This document shows, in pieces, positions 30,293 through 41,500 of a DNA stretch of 64,000 bases. The stretch spans positions 34,784 through 98,783 of the IMG/VR virus record IMGVR_UViG_3300003322_000128, one strand, 5' to 3'. A program made the translations under genes and the position numbers. Each line of letters starts with the position of its first letter. Position 1 is the first letter of the stretch. The DNA is from a virus. A model generated the notes under the pieces. It ran no database searches. It saw only the letters and a list, made by a program, of their open reading frames with translations, and was not told the origin of the DNA.

Positions 30293-30321
30293 TTGCTTTA
30301 GAACCCAAATCAGGATAATAT
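30293..30321 (+). promoter_or_regulatory. Promoter of the major tail protein gene
   Basis: TTGCTT, 17 bp, TAATAT (overlapping TATACT). The ATG at 30388 has SD GGAGGTGA. Confidence 0.55.
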
Positions 30322-30387
30322 ACTGATAGAGGAAGTGCCTAGCCAGCACACAAAACTTTTTAACCTAAATGGAGGTGACATTCAAAA

Positions 30388-31017
30388 ATGGCATATCAGG
30401 TACGTAACATTATCATTGGTGCAGCAGCTCTTTATATTTCTGCAAAGGATAGCACTGATGTAGCATGGTCCGGAGGTCCGGCACTGCCAGCAAATCCATC
30501 TTCAGGTCAGTCTTTCACGACTGCTCTAGATGCTTCTGCTGACTTCCGCCACGCCGGTTTTACGACAGAAGGTCTTGAGGTTTCTTATGAGCCAGACTAC
30601 GGAGATGTAGAAGTTGACCAGCTTCTTGACTCAGCTAAGCTCTTCAAGCAGTCAATGCGAGTAACCATCAATACTACTCTTGCTGAGGCAGCGCTAGAGA
30701 ACCTTCTAGTTGCTTGGGGTCAGCAGTCTGCAACCCTTACATCAACAGCGAGCGTTACTGAACTTGGAATTGCGGCGGGTGCTCTAGGTGATGAGCCTGT
30801 AGAGCGTGCTCTAGTTGCTGTAGGTCCAGGTCCAAAGACTGCTGCTGGAGCCAAGCGTGAGCGTATTTATCACGCACGCAGAGTTCTGTCTGTAGAATCT
30901 ACTGCACACAGCGTTAAGCGTAATGAGGCTACGGTATTCCCAGTTGCATTCCGACTTCTACCAGACCCTAACTTCAGTGGTTCTGAGTACGGAATCATTC
31001 GTGACCGTAACATCTAA
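30388..31017 (+). CDS. Major tail (tube) protein
   Basis: 209 residues, own promoter and strong terminator on either side, as for an abundant structural protein. Pattern: AGFTTEGLEVSYEPDYGDVE (like the long loop and start of beta barrel in tube proteins), VDQLLDSAKLFKQSMRVTIN, and a C-terminal YHARRVLSVESTAHSVKRNE then TVFPVAFRLLPDP. This agrees with tube proteins of actinophages. The next genes are the tail chaperones and tape measure. Confidence 0.8.
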   Translation: MAYQVRNIIIGAAALYISAKDSTDVAWSGGPALPANPSSGQSFTTALDASADFRHAGFTTEGLEVSYEPDYGDVEVDQLLDSAKLFKQSMRVTINTTLAEAALENLLVAWGQQSATLTSTASVTELGIAAGALGDEPVERALVAVGPGPKTAAGAKRERIYHARRVLSVESTAHSVKRNEATVFPVAFRLLPDPNFSGSEYGIIRDRNI

Positions 31018-31036
31018 GATTTGATTTTCTATGAAG

Positions 31037-31058
31037 CCCCGCCTTTTGGCGGGGTTTT
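31037..31058 (+). terminator. Terminator after major tail gene
   Basis: CCCCGCC-TTTT-GGCGGGG followed by TTTT. Confidence 0.88.
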
Positions 31059-31076
31059 CATTTTTGCCCCATAAAA

Positions 31077-31105
31077 TTGCGCCCATGATTAAATCGTGGT
31101 AAACT
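31077..31105 (+). promoter_or_regulatory. Promoter of the tail chaperone genes
   Basis: TTGCGC, 17 bp, TAAACT. The TTG start at 31135 has SD GGAAGGAAAGG. Confidence 0.55.
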
Positions 31106-31134
31106 GAGATTATAAATGGAAGGAAAGGTTTAAA

Positions 31135-31482
31135 TTGGCAACATCTGTATATGTAACAGAGGATATTGGTCTACAGGACGAAACCTCAGTTACTCTAAAG
31201 CCACTTAACATTAAGACACTGCGTACCTTTATGAAGGTAATGGAAAAGTTTGGCGAGGAAGGTGCAACTGAAGAGGATGGTCTAGAAGTTCTTCTAGATG
31301 CGTCCGCTTTGTGCTTGAAGTCTCAGAGACCAGAGTTCTGGGATAACGACAAGCATACTGAGGCTTATGAAGATGCCGTTGATATGCCCACTGTATATCA
31401 CATTCTTGATGTATGTGGCGGAATTAAGCTCAACGACCCAAATCTTCTAGCGATGGCTCAGGAGGCTCTTGGAAGGAGCTAG
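31135..31482 (+). CDS. Tail assembly chaperone G
   Basis: 115 residues, TTG start. Acidic, helical (FMKVMEKFGEEGATEEDGLE). Tail chaperones coat the tape measure during tail assembly. A -1 frameshift at the slippery CCCAAAT (31437-31443) joins it to the downstream frame. Placement between the major tail protein and the tape measure is diagnostic. Confidence 0.85.
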   Translation: MATSVYVTEDIGLQDETSVTLKPLNIKTLRTFMKVMEKFGEEGATEEDGLEVLLDASALCLKSQRPEFWDNDKHTEAYEDAVDMPTVYHILDVCGGIKLNDPNLLAMAQEALGRS

Positions 31483-31775
31483 ACCTGGCCGAACTAGAGG
31501 CTGAGGTTTTTCTCCTAGGCCACTGGAAAAACTTCGAAGAGATTGAGGACAATCTTACTCTCGATGAGCTTCGAGCAATTCTAGAGGCATCGCGTGAACA
31601 AGAATACCGACGACAGAAGTTCGCGGCGGCTCTTAAGGGAATTGACCTAGACGAAAAGAAGAACAATGATTCTTCATTCGAAGAGGTAAAGAGAAGGGCA
31701 GAGGCTAAACTTCGCGGGGTATCCGAAGAACAGCTTGAATTCTCCGATATTGGTATCGGAATTATTGAAGAATAA
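31135..31775 (+). CDS. Tail assembly chaperone G-T frameshift product
   Basis: Reading -1 after AAT at 31441-31443 continues from base 31443 to the TAA at 31773-31775 without a stop, giving 103 + 110 = 213 residues. The T part is Glu/Lys-rich and helical (LAELEAEVFLLGHWKNFEEI, LRAILEASREQEYRRQKFAA). The slip site C-CCA-AAT fits X-XXY-YYZ. TCTAGC/GCTAGA (about 31445-31482) downstream could be a stimulating stem. The fused form is normally a minor product needed at a fixed ratio. Confidence 0.8.
31437..31443 (+). promoter_or_regulatory. Programmed -1 frameshift slippery site
   Basis: CCCAAAT with zero-frame codons CCA AAT; shifting back one base gives CCC AAA and opens the T frame. Confidence 0.8.
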
Positions 31776-31862
31776 ATGAAGGAATGAGTTAAGATAGAAA
31801 ACATTCAGATTAGATTTAGCGGTTCCGCAAACTTTAGAGAAGTTTACGGAGAAGTAACCCGA

Positions 31863-34800
31863 TTGAACCAGCAGTTGCAAGTAATGCAGCGCAATATGGC
31901 ATCGGGTGCTTTGTCTATGAGCAATGTAAATGACTCTCGTAACTCATTCCGTAGAGCCGTTTCACAAATTGGTGACCTAGCCGTACAATCTGTACAGGCT
32001 AGGACTGCCACTTCCGTTCTGACTGAATCAATTATTAAGCGTGATATCAGTCTAAAGCAGTCAATGCAGGTCCACAAGCAGTTTACTAACATTCTGAAGG
32101 AACAGTATGCTCTTCAGCGTGCTATGGCTGTTCAGTGGACCACTTCAACTTCTGGCCGGGTTGGTGCGGACATGATTATTCCGCGCGGTAGCACAGAAAG
32201 AATTGAAGCAATGACCAACTCTCTTGCTGCAAACTCAAAGGCCATGGCTCGTGGCCTTATTGGCATGGGAGGATTGAACGAAGCTTGGTCAGTTATGCGT
32301 GTTCGTATTGGACTGACAACCGCCGCTTTGGGAGCAGCGTCAGAATCTCTTATTAAGTGGGGTAAGAATACTCAGTGGGCTGGTCGTCAGCTTATGGTTG
32401 GTTTTACCGTTCCATTGATGGCATTTGGCGCGGTGGCTGGAAAGGCTGCCTATGATGTAGATGCTGCAATGACTCGTATCCAGAAGGTTTACGATACCAC
32501 AGCAACTTCAGTAATGGGGAAGCAAAGAGAACTTGATGAACTACGTACTCAATCAATGAGTATGGGTGTTCAGGTTGCAAAGATGTATGGTCAGTCTTTG
32601 CAGGATACTCTCAGTCTAGAAGCTGACCTTGCTGCTACTGGTCTAAAGGGTCAGCAATTGCAGCAGGCAACTGTTTCTGTTACCCGCGCGGCTACTCTGG
32701 GTGAACTTGACAAGCAGCAGGCTATGAAGGCAACAATTGCACTTCAGTCTGTGTATGGAGATAGCGCAGAGCAGCTTACCAAGGACTTCAATTACATGAA
32801 CGCCATCGAGAATGCTACCAGCCTATCAATGCAGGACTTTGTTGATGCTATTCCTCGTGGTGCTGGTGTTATGAAGGCAATGGGCGTTGACCTAAAGCAG
32901 ATGGGTGTACTTCTAGTTGCCCTAAAGCAGAATGGTATTTCTGCGGCGGAAGGTATGAATGGTCTTCGTGCAGCGTCCCAGCGTCTTCTTATGATTCGTC
33001 CAGAAGGTGAAACAGAAAAGTCTTGGAAGAAGTTGCTTCCTGATGCACCTACCCTAAAGTCTATCGTTGACACCTATGAAGGAAAGTTTATTCCAATTCT
33101 TCAGGAACTGGGTAAGCAAATGGAAGGTCTTAAGCCTTACCAGCAGCAGGAAATGATTGCTCGTATCTTTGGTGTTTATCAGTCTAACAAGATTTATGGT
33201 GTTCTGAACGGCCTTGTAAACAAGACTGGGCAGGTTGGTACTGCCTACAAGATTATGGCTCAGGATGCTACAACGAACTCCACTATTGCTCAACAGGAGC
33301 TTGACAAGATGGCGGATTCTGCATCTGGTAAGTTCAAGCGTGCCCTTGAGTCTATTAAGGCTCAACTAGCAGTTGTCGGAGAACCGTTCCTTGAGGTTGG
33401 TTCTAAGATTCTCGGCTTCATCGGAAAGCTATTTGATATGTTCAATGCTATGCCGGGTGCCCTTAAGAAGGCAATGGCTGGTTTCATCATCGGTGGAGCG
33501 ATTCTTGGTCCTATCATTATGCTTACTGGTCTATTTGCTAACCTAATGGGCCAGATTGTTAAGCTTGGTGGTCTTCTTACTGGACTTCTTACAAGATTCC
33601 GCCCTCTTTCAATTGAGCAAAAGGCGCAGGCTATGTTGGCTGAGCGTTCCACTTTGGCGTGGTCAAATCAGGCTAGAGCTGCACAGGCTTTGTCTGGTCA
33701 GCTTTCTATGCTTACTTCTCAGATGGAGAGAATGGCCATTGCTCAGATGCAGGCTAATGGAATGGCCATCACGAGATTTGGAAGTACTACACCGAACTAT
33801 ACAACAAATGTAGGTGGAATTGGTCCGGCTCTTCCAACTGGTCAGTCTCCATATCGTCAGACAGCCAATGGTAGATATCAGAATGTTACAACCGGACGTT
33901 TTGTCTCAACACAAGAGATGAATGCATATGCGGCTGCGCAGGCAGCCGGTGCCCGTTCTGCACAGCAAGCGGCTGCTGCCTCAACTGTAACATCAAGAAA
34001 CTGGGGAAGAATTTCACTGGCAATGGGTGGGGTTGGACTTATGGCTGCAACAATGATGACAGCTTCCGGCTCTTCGGGTGAAATCATGAACAACATTAGT
34101 CTTGCTCTTGTTGCTGCTTCCATGCTTGGTCCTATGCTGGTAAAGGCTTTCCGTAATGCTGGAATTGCGGCGGCTGCTTCAAATGTCGGTGCGGCCTTTG
34201 GTCTAGGTTCTCGTGCTGGTTCAATTGCTGGTAGGGGTGCAGTTGGTAGATTTGCTTCTGGATTGTCGGCAGCAATGAGACCGGCATTGGCTCTTTCTGG
34301 AGTAATTCTTAGATTTGCTGGCCCTGTAGGACTTTTGGCGGGTGGAGCAATTCTTGCATTTAAGCTTTACCAGAATATGAAGAAGGGTGTAGAAACTCAG
34401 AAGAGAATCAATGAATCTGCTAAGGACTGGGCGGACGTTCTTGGATTTGTATACACAGAAGCTGGTCAGGTAAAGGATGCCAATGACAAGATTGTCAGCT
34501 CTATTGATGCTCAGGTAACAAAGCTGAAGGAAAAGAACGCCGAGCTTGTTAAGAGTTTGCAGCTTGCTAAGGATAATGAGGATACTCAGAATGCTATCAA
34601 CTTGGCGATTGCTGAGGGTCTTAAGGTGAAGAATCATGGTGGTTCTGCTGAAGATGCAACTTCTGCAACTGAACTATCTCTACGTGCTGCTGGATATAAG
34701 AGTTCAGAAGTTCAGGAATTGATGGTAAAGGTTCGTGCCCAGGTTGATTTCTCAGATGCAGAGAGCACCATGAGAGAGCAAATGCGCCAGTTCAAGGATA

Positions 34801-37800
34801 CCTTTAACAAGGTTGCCAATAACGAATTTGGTCAGGGAACTTGGGAAGGCTTTACTCGCGTATTCTCTGGTCGTGGAGATATTAACAAGAATGCTGCTGA
34901 ACGTGGTAAGGGAATGGCTGAGGAATTTTGGACGGGATTCCAGGCACAAACAACACAGTCAGAAAAGAAGGATTACTTCAGTAAGTTCTTCAAGTCTGTA
35001 GAGGCCGAACAGCATGAGGCTTGGGGTCGTCTTGGTAATTCTAACCGTAAGGACCTTCAGAAGGTTGGTATTGACTCATGGCAGGAATTTGCTCAGGCTT
35101 ACACAGACGCTCAGAACATGACTGATGTGGAGTTTAAGTTTGCGTGGGGTGATGGTGATATTGAGCAGGCAAAGAAGGTTAAGGCAGCTTTGAACGGTCT
35201 TGGTTCAGAGACAACCCGATATGCCGAGAAGCACATTGATGCGGAGAAGTATATTGCTCAGGCTATTGCTAAGAAGAATAACATGTCTGATGAAGATATC
35301 AAGCGTGTCCACACCCTTGCTGACCTTTATAACATTCTTGATATGTCGTTCTCAACAGTAACTGAGGCACAAAAGGGTTACAACGAAGCAATCATGAACT
35401 ACAATAGACAAGGTACAAAATTGTCTAAGGATGAGCAGCTTCGTATCCTTAACATCTATCGTGCAAATGCTGGGTTGACAAAGGCTACCAGTATTGAGCA
35501 GGGATTTGGAGATGCAGTTGACTCCGTAACCGGAAAGGTTAAGGAGAATGGACAGGCCATGGAAAATTCTGTGGCAAGCATCGACGAATGGGCTAGCGCC
35601 AGACAGAAGGCTATGTCTGGGGCTCAGGATTATGCATTCCAGGCCGCTGAGGATATTTGGCAGGAGAAGGCGGATGCGGAAACTGATGCTATTGAAAAGC
35701 GGGGTCAGCAAAGAGAGGATGCTTTGGATGACCAGGCTGAGCGTCAGGATAAGCGTTTTGATGATAGAGCTGATGCGGCGGATAAGAGATTCGACAGGCG
35801 TTCAAAGGCTCTTGATAAGCGCTGGGACAAGATTGATGAAGATTTCGATAACAGGTGGGATGCTCGTCTAAAGAGAGAAGAGGACGCCTATAACAAGAAG
35901 ATTGACAACATCAAGAAGACAATGGATGCTGAAGAGAAGGCTGAGGAGCAGCGTCAGAAGATTTTCGAGGCTGAAAAGACACGTCTCGAAAGAATGGCGT
36001 CCATGGCAAATTCTCAGATTGACTTCAATGTTGCTGTAAATACTGGAAATCTTGATGAGGCTGCAAAGATTGCTAATACTATGCAGTCTACAGAAGCTGG
36101 TTGGTCTCTTGATGATGCGGCGGCCTCTAGTCAGTCTCAGTCTGATGCTCGTAAGGAGCAAATGCAGGGACAGATTGATACCCTTGAGGCAGCACGAGAT
36201 AAGCGTATTGATGACCTAAAGAAGGTTGAGGAGGCTGAAAAGAAGGCTCTTCAGGATAAGAAGGAGCGTGAACAGGAAGCTCTTCAGGCTGAGCGTGAGC
36301 GCTATAACAAGGCTTTGGAAGCAGAGCGTGAACGTTACCGTAAGGGAATTGAAGCACAAAAGAAGGCTATTCAGGAGCAAACTCAGCGTGATACTGAGGC
36401 TAAGCGTAAGGAGCTAGAGCGTCAGAAGAAGACGCTTGAGCTTGAACTTTTGGCAATTCGTGCATCTGTTCCACGTAATAAGAAGGAATATGATGCGCAA
36501 ATCAAGACTATTGAAAAGATGTACTCCAAGTATGGTGTAAATCTTAAGGCTCAGGGTAACCAGTGGTCAAAGATTATTGGTGATGGTCTAACTGCTCATA
36601 TTAAGGAAGCTTCTGCCGACCTTCAGAATGAAATCAAGTGGAAGAACATTGGTAATGCCGTAACTCAGAAGATGGTTGACGGTGGATTCAACATGTCTAC
36701 CGCAGAATTTATGAAGTGGGTTACCACAGGTGAGCTTCCAAAGAAGTACAGTGCACCTGCTAAGCCAAAGACCCGCCACACTGGTGGTCCGGTAAATGGT
36801 TCTTCTAAGTATGACAATCGTGGTGGACGTAACTGGGGAACGGGTCTTCGTCGTGATGAGTCAATGATGCTTCTGAAGAATGACGAGTATGTTCTTAATG
36901 GAAAGGCTCACAAGGCTCTTGGTACTGACTACCTAGATAATATCAATAAGACTGGTGGTCGTGGAACTGGTGGAATTGGTGGCGCTGGACTTGGTCTAGT
37001 GGGAATTTATGCGGCAGCAGCGGAAGGAATGTATGAAGCAGCGGCAGATGCAGCAATTCAGGCAGCCGGAAACAATGCCATGGGATTTGGTATTGACGGA
37101 ATGGCTATTGCTGGTAAGGCTGGAACATACGGCGGGGTTCCGCTAACAGCCACACAGCTTCAGAATGCAGCTACCATTATTGGTGTAGGTAAGGGAATGG
37201 GTGCAACTACAAATGACCTTATCGTTTCCCTTATGACTGCAATGCAGGAGTCTACTCTTCGTAATCTGAATTATGGTGACCGTGACTCTTTGGGTCTGTT
37301 CCAGCAGCGTCCTTCTCAGGGTTGGGGTACTCCTCAGCAGATTATGAATCCTTCATATGCTGCACGTAAGTTCTTTGAGCACTTGCTAGCAATGAAGGGC
37401 CGAAATAAGTTGAGTCTAACACAGCAGGCTCAAAGAGTTCAGCGTTCTGCATTCCCTGAGGCTTATGCAAAGTGGGAGGCAATGGCACGTCAGGTTGTTG
37501 CTGGAACTTCGTTCCAGCCGTTTGCTGGTTTGACAGGCGGAGGAAAGGTTCGTCCTGTTAATGGGCCGGTTTCTCGTGACTACGCTCATCACACTAATTT
37601 GCCAAGAGCTACAGACTTCGGTGTTGGTGTCGGTACTCCAGTTCGTTCAGCTATGAATGGACAGGTTATTACCTCTGCCGACCTTAAGGGTCCGGGCGGA
37701 TATCGTTCGTATGGTCGATACATTGTTGTTGCAAATGGTGCTGAGAAGACTCTGTATGCTCACCTTTCTCAGAGAGGTGTTCGTGCTGGACAGACTGTTA

Positions 37801-38174
37801 GGGCTGGACAGCTAATTGGTTATTCTGGTAACACAGGTAATTCAACTGGTCCTCACCTTCACTTTGAGACATGGCGTAATGGAAAGACTTTGCCACCAGG
37901 CCCATTTGGAATTCCGGGAATGAGAAAGGGCGGGTTTACTTTGAGCGATGGTTACGCGAAGTTGCACGCAAAGGAAGCTGTTCTCACAGCACCATTGACT
38001 GACCAGCTTAAGTCTGGAATCCAGAAGATTGACCAGGGCATTAATAACGATTATAATGTAAATGTGAACTTTTATGGACCAGTCAGCTCAGATGTTGACG
38101 TAGAGAAGGCTGTAACGGCAGCTTTGAACAAGAGAGATAGTAAGCTAGGAAGAAGTAGGAGTGTTAAGTCATGA
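31863..38174 (+). CDS. Tape measure protein with peptidoglycan hydrolase domains
   Basis: 2,103 residues from TTG 31863, implying a tail of roughly 300 nm if 1.5 A per residue applies. N-terminal helical TMP region; hydrophobic spans at about 550-580 and 715-840; Arg/Asp/Glu coiled region (about 1266-1540, with DKRFDDRADAADKRFDRRSK). C-terminal: transglycosylase-like segment near 1792 (LMTAMQESTLRN, GLFQQRP) and an M23 metallopeptidase near 1905-1997 (ATDFGVGVGTPVRSAMNGQV, PHLHFE). The enzymes would open the wall at DNA entry. In-frame coding similarity continues upstream to about 31794 without ATG, GTG or TTG, so the true start may be unusual. Confidence 0.9.
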   Translation: MNQQLQVMQRNMASGALSMSNVNDSRNSFRRAVSQIGDLAVQSVQARTATSVLTESIIKRDISLKQSMQVHKQFTNILKEQYALQRAMAVQWTTSTSGRVGADMIIPRGSTERIEAMTNSLAANSKAMARGLIGMGGLNEAWSVMRVRIGLTTAALGAASESLIKWGKNTQWAGRQLMVGFTVPLMAFGAVAGKAAYDVDAAMTRIQKVYDTTATSVMGKQRELDELRTQSMSMGVQVAKMYGQSLQDTLSLEADLAATGLKGQQLQQATVSVTRAATLGELDKQQAMKATIALQSVYGDSAEQLTKDFNYMNAIENATSLSMQDFVDAIPRGAGVMKAMGVDLKQMGVLLVALKQNGISAAEGMNGLRAASQRLLMIRPEGETEKSWKKLLPDAPTLKSIVDTYEGKFIPILQELGKQMEGLKPYQQQEMIARIFGVYQSNKIYGVLNGLVNKTGQVGTAYKIMAQDATTNSTIAQQELDKMADSASGKFKRALESIKAQLAVVGEPFLEVGSKILGFIGKLFDMFNAMPGALKKAMAGFIIGGAILGPIIMLTGLFANLMGQIVKLGGLLTGLLTRFRPLSIEQKAQAMLAERSTLAWSNQARAAQALSGQLSMLTSQMERMAIAQMQANGMAITRFGSTTPNYTTNVGGIGPALPTGQSPYRQTANGRYQNVTTGRFVSTQEMNAYAAAQAAGARSAQQAAAASTVTSRNWGRISLAMGGVGLMAATMMTASGSSGEIMNNISLALVAASMLGPMLVKAFRNAGIAAAASNVGAAFGLGSRAGSIAGRGAVGRFASGLSAAMRPALALSGVILRFAGPVGLLAGGAILAFKLYQNMKKGVETQKRINESAKDWADVLGFVYTEAGQVKDANDKIVSSIDAQVTKLKEKNAELVKSLQLAKDNEDTQNAINLAIAEGLKVKNHGGSAEDATSATELSLRAAGYKSSEVQELMVKVRAQVDFSDAESTMREQMRQFKDTFNKVANNEFGQGTWEGFTRVFSGRGDINKNAAERGKGMAEEFWTGFQAQTTQSEKKDYFSKFFKSVEAEQHEAWGRLGNSNRKDLQKVGIDSWQEFAQAYTDAQNMTDVEFKFAWGDGDIEQAKKVKAALNGLGSETTRYAEKHIDAEKYIAQAIAKKNNMSDEDIKRVHTLADLYNILDMSFSTVTEAQKGYNEAIMNYNRQGTKLSKDEQLRILNIYRANAGLTKATSIEQGFGDAVDSVTGKVKENGQAMENSVASIDEWASARQKAMSGAQDYAFQAAEDIWQEKADAETDAIEKRGQQREDALDDQAERQDKRFDDRADAADKRFDRRSKALDKRWDKIDEDFDNRWDARLKREEDAYNKKIDNIKKTMDAEEKAEEQRQKIFEAEKTRLERMASMANSQIDFNVAVNTGNLDEAAKIANTMQSTEAGWSLDDAAASSQSQSDARKEQMQGQIDTLEAARDKRIDDLKKVEEAEKKALQDKKEREQEALQAERERYNKALEAERERYRKGIEAQKKAIQEQTQRDTEAKRKELERQKKTLELELLAIRASVPRNKKEYDAQIKTIEKMYSKYGVNLKAQGNQWSKIIGDGLTAHIKEASADLQNEIKWKNIGNAVTQKMVDGGFNMSTAEFMKWVTTGELPKKYSAPAKPKTRHTGGPVNGSSKYDNRGGRNWGTGLRRDESMMLLKNDEYVLNGKAHKALGTDYLDNINKTGGRGTGGIGGAGLGLVGIYAAAAEGMYEAAADAAIQAAGNNAMGFGIDGMAIAGKAGTYGGVPLTATQLQNAATIIGVGKGMGATTNDLIVSLMTAMQESTLRNLNYGDRDSLGLFQQRPSQGWGTPQQIMNPSYAARKFFEHLLAMKGRNKLSLTQQAQRVQRSAFPEAYAKWEAMARQVVAGTSFQPFAGLTGGGKVRPVNGPVSRDYAHHTNLPRATDFGVGVGTPVRSAMNGQVITSADLKGPGGYRSYGRYIVVANGAEKTLYAHLSQRGVRAGQTVRAGQLIGYSGNTGNSTGPHLHFETWRNGKTLPPGPFGIPGMRKGGFTLSDGYAKLHAKEAVLTAPLTDQLKSGIQKIDQGINNDYNVNVNFYGPVSSDVDVEKAVTAALNKRDSKLGRSRSVKS

Positions 38175-38572
38175 CAATGACGTTTTCTAATCCAAGACTG
38201 ATGAGATGGAATGGTAATGCTATTACCGACCATAATCGTCAGCCTCTGGCAATTGATGTTGAGCGTATTGAAAAGAAGCAAAGAATGGCTAACGGAACTT
38301 TGCGTAAATATATCGTTGCTGACAAGCGTTCTTTTACTACGTCATGGAATATGCTTCCAAAGAATACTTCTCAGACTGTTGACGGATTCTGGGGGGCCGA
38401 TGATATTGAACAGTTTTATAATACTGTAACAGGCTCCTTCTCTCTTGAGATTTCTGATGGAGATGCAGAAACTTATACATATAATGTAATGTTTTCTGAT
38501 TTCTCGAAGACCATTTCTAAGCGTGGAAGTGTTGATTTTTGGGAAATCAATGTAAGTATGGAAGAGGTCTGA
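38171..38572 (+). CDS. Distal tail-type protein, 133 aa
   Basis: ATGA overlap with the tape measure stop. MTFSNPRLMRWNGNAITDHN and KYIVADKRSFTTSWNMLPKN, GFWGADDIEQFYNTVTGSFS are beta-rich and resemble a small distal-tail or tail-tip adaptor. Its position directly after the tape measure and before a 1,062-residue tail protein supports a baseplate hub role. Confidence 0.65.
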   Translation: MTMTFSNPRLMRWNGNAITDHNRQPLAIDVERIEKKQRMANGTLRKYIVADKRSFTTSWNMLPKNTSQTVDGFWGADDIEQFYNTVTGSFSLEISDGDAETYTYNVMFSDFSKTISKRGSVDFWEINVSMEEV

Positions 38573-38573
38573 T

Positions 38574-41500
38574 ATGCAGTCGGGCTCATTGTTCATTCAG
38601 AACGCCCTAAAGGAGGGCGAGAACCTTACTCCAGCAGCACGTGTAATTGCTGAGTGGAATCACAATCGCTATACAGAAATCACCACAGTAGATAATTTTG
38701 GTCATGCTGAGGAAACCTATGGCTATGACCTTGATATGTATCCCATTGAGACTATTACGCAACCTCTTCGTCCAACGGCGGGTTTGTTGAAGGCTCGTGT
38801 TGGTGAGGGTGCTGTAGTTCAAGGGTATTCTGATACTCCTGGTGTTTATAGGACGTATACTGCTGACCCTGATTCAAAGTACAAGTACTGGACTGGTCCC
38901 TCTCAATCAAATACAACGCCTTATTCGGGCGGTGGATATACGCTACCCGAAACTGTTCAGCCGTATATCATCTACGCGAATCCTGTTTTGACGAACAAGA
39001 TTTATATTTGCATCGAGAATTCATGGGCCCGGCCACAGAAGTGGGATATTCAGATTACAACTAACGGGACTACTTGGACAACAATTGCTTCCGATGTGGT
39101 AACGAATAGCAAGGGTCAGGTCATCCTGTATTTGCAGGATGCTGGAACCACATGGTCGTCTACTGTAGCACGCGACTTTGCAATGGATATTAAGGGTATT
39201 CGTCTTGTTGTTCATTCAATGAGTAGAATTAATTCTTGGTTCAATCTAGTTGAACTTGGCGCTCGACTTGAGAAGGATTTGTCAGACAGAGTCGTTGATT
39301 ATTCCGTCAGCAATGAGCTTGGTGATACTGATTTTATTACTCCAATGGGAACCATTAGTTCAAATACTGGTTCTGTAACGCTGTCTAATTATGATGGCAT
39401 TTTTCATATTGACAACGTAGATTCTCCTTATTATGGGCTTATTGATGCCAATGTAAAGTTTACTATCGATTTTGGTATTGATGTTTCCGATTGGGGCGGC
39501 TCAGGGATTGAGTACATCAGACTTGCGACCATGTACTCAGAAAATTGGGGCGGTGGAGATGAAACAGTTCAGGTTCCTCTCAAGGATGCCTCAAAGTTTC
39601 TTCAGGAGATTAAGCCTCTCAAGGAACTGATGCAGGATGTAACCATTGGTATGGCTATTTGGCGTATGCTGGATTCGGTCGGGTTCATTGATTACGAATA
39701 CACAAGAAGCGCTGAAGTTGCGTCTAATAATATTGCATTCTATTGGACAGATGATGAGAAGACAATTTGGGACCATATTCAGGAACTATGTCGTGTCACT
39801 CAGTCAGCTTGCTACTTTGATGAACATGGAATTCTGCAAATCAAGACAAGGGACTCTGCTTTCAATAAGACAGCACCAGTTGTTTGGACTTTTGATTATG
39901 CTAAGAATGGGAGTAAGCTTCCTGACATTGTAAGCCTACAGGTTGGTGACAACTTTGAGGCAAACAAGGTTACTGTAAAATATCAGAAGACCACTCTTGC
40001 TCAAGATTCTCAAGGAAGGCCAATTTCTGAGGTTGTTTGGCAACCTGATGACACTATTGTTTTGCGTAGCTCTGCTTTGACTACTGCTATGACTAAGGAA
40101 GATATGCACTTCTGGATTGACAAGAAGGACGTTACTGATTGGCCGTATGAAGGTATGGTAAATATTCGTGGTGAGCTTATCAAGTATAAGGGTAAGGGAT
40201 ATCGCTATTATCCGGCCGGTGGTTCATATACTGGAAATATCAATGCTGATACAGTGTTCAAGGTAATCTATACCAGTGATGAAAAGTTGCAGATTGATAA
40301 TGAACTCTCTTCAGAGACTGATGGTTGGAGAAATTATTTCACTGGCTATATGAATGTTGAAGAGCGTGGTTACGATAGCACAACGGCGAAGGACTATCCT
40401 CTTATTCAGAATATTTGGTTGAGCAACGGGTCCTATTTTGGCAGTTCTGGAACGCAGAAGCTATGGAATGGTGGAACAAAGTTCATGCCAACCGATTCTC
40501 TTCTAAGACTACAGGCTACTGGAAAGAAGGCTACATCAAAGCATCTTTACACAGCACGGCGAGGTGACTGGGAGGGTGAAGCTCCAAGGTTCATTGGAAC
40601 CAGAGTTAAGTTTCCTTCTAACCCTAAGGGAAGTCAGTCAATCGGCGGGGTTTGGTTCTGGGGAAACACATCTCATAATCAAATGTATTGTGTAGATATT
40701 CAGAGAACGGCCACTTTGAACAGGAATCTTGGAAATGAGATTCAGGTTTTGAAGAGGAAGTCTGATGGTTCATTGACTCAGATTGGTGGGAAGGGTGCTA
40801 CATTCGCAATTGATTATGATAAGTGGTATGACATTGATATTGTTGTTTCTGGAACATCTAGAGTAACTGTTGCAATCAATGGAAATGTCGTTCTGAACGT
40901 AATTGATAGTGACCCTATTCCTGCTTCTGGTTGGGCTGGACTTTACGCTAGAGGAGATAGTGTTGTTGATTTTGAGTATTTCTACATGATGGCTGATGGG
41001 GGTATTCAGGAAACAGACCTAGATAATTCTTCATATCTTGATTTGATTCGCGGCGGTTATTATTCAAGTCAGTACTACAGAGACTTCGTAACTCGTACAA
41101 GAACATGGATTAGAAGAAGAGGAAAGAAAACGGTCCTTGACACTCAATGGTATGACCAGAGGTACTTTGATGAGTTTGGTATGCAGGTTCATGAGTATAG
41201 ACCTTATGACATTACCTTTGAAAAGTCGCCGGTTCTGTATTCCAGCCTATATGTGAGCAATGATAGCCAAATTGTACAGGATGAGTATATTCACAATCCA
41301 TTTGGTGCCAAGTTCATCATTGCCAACGCATCGAGAGTAAATTCTGTAGTTAATGGTGAAGACACATTGACTTTTGGGGCGGATAATCCTGTAGACCAGA
41401 AAATCATGATTATTGGCAGAACAGTTCAGCAAGCAGAAACAACAGACTATGTTGTACAGAATGATGTAGCAATTCGTGCTCGTGGTGAGATTGCTATTGA

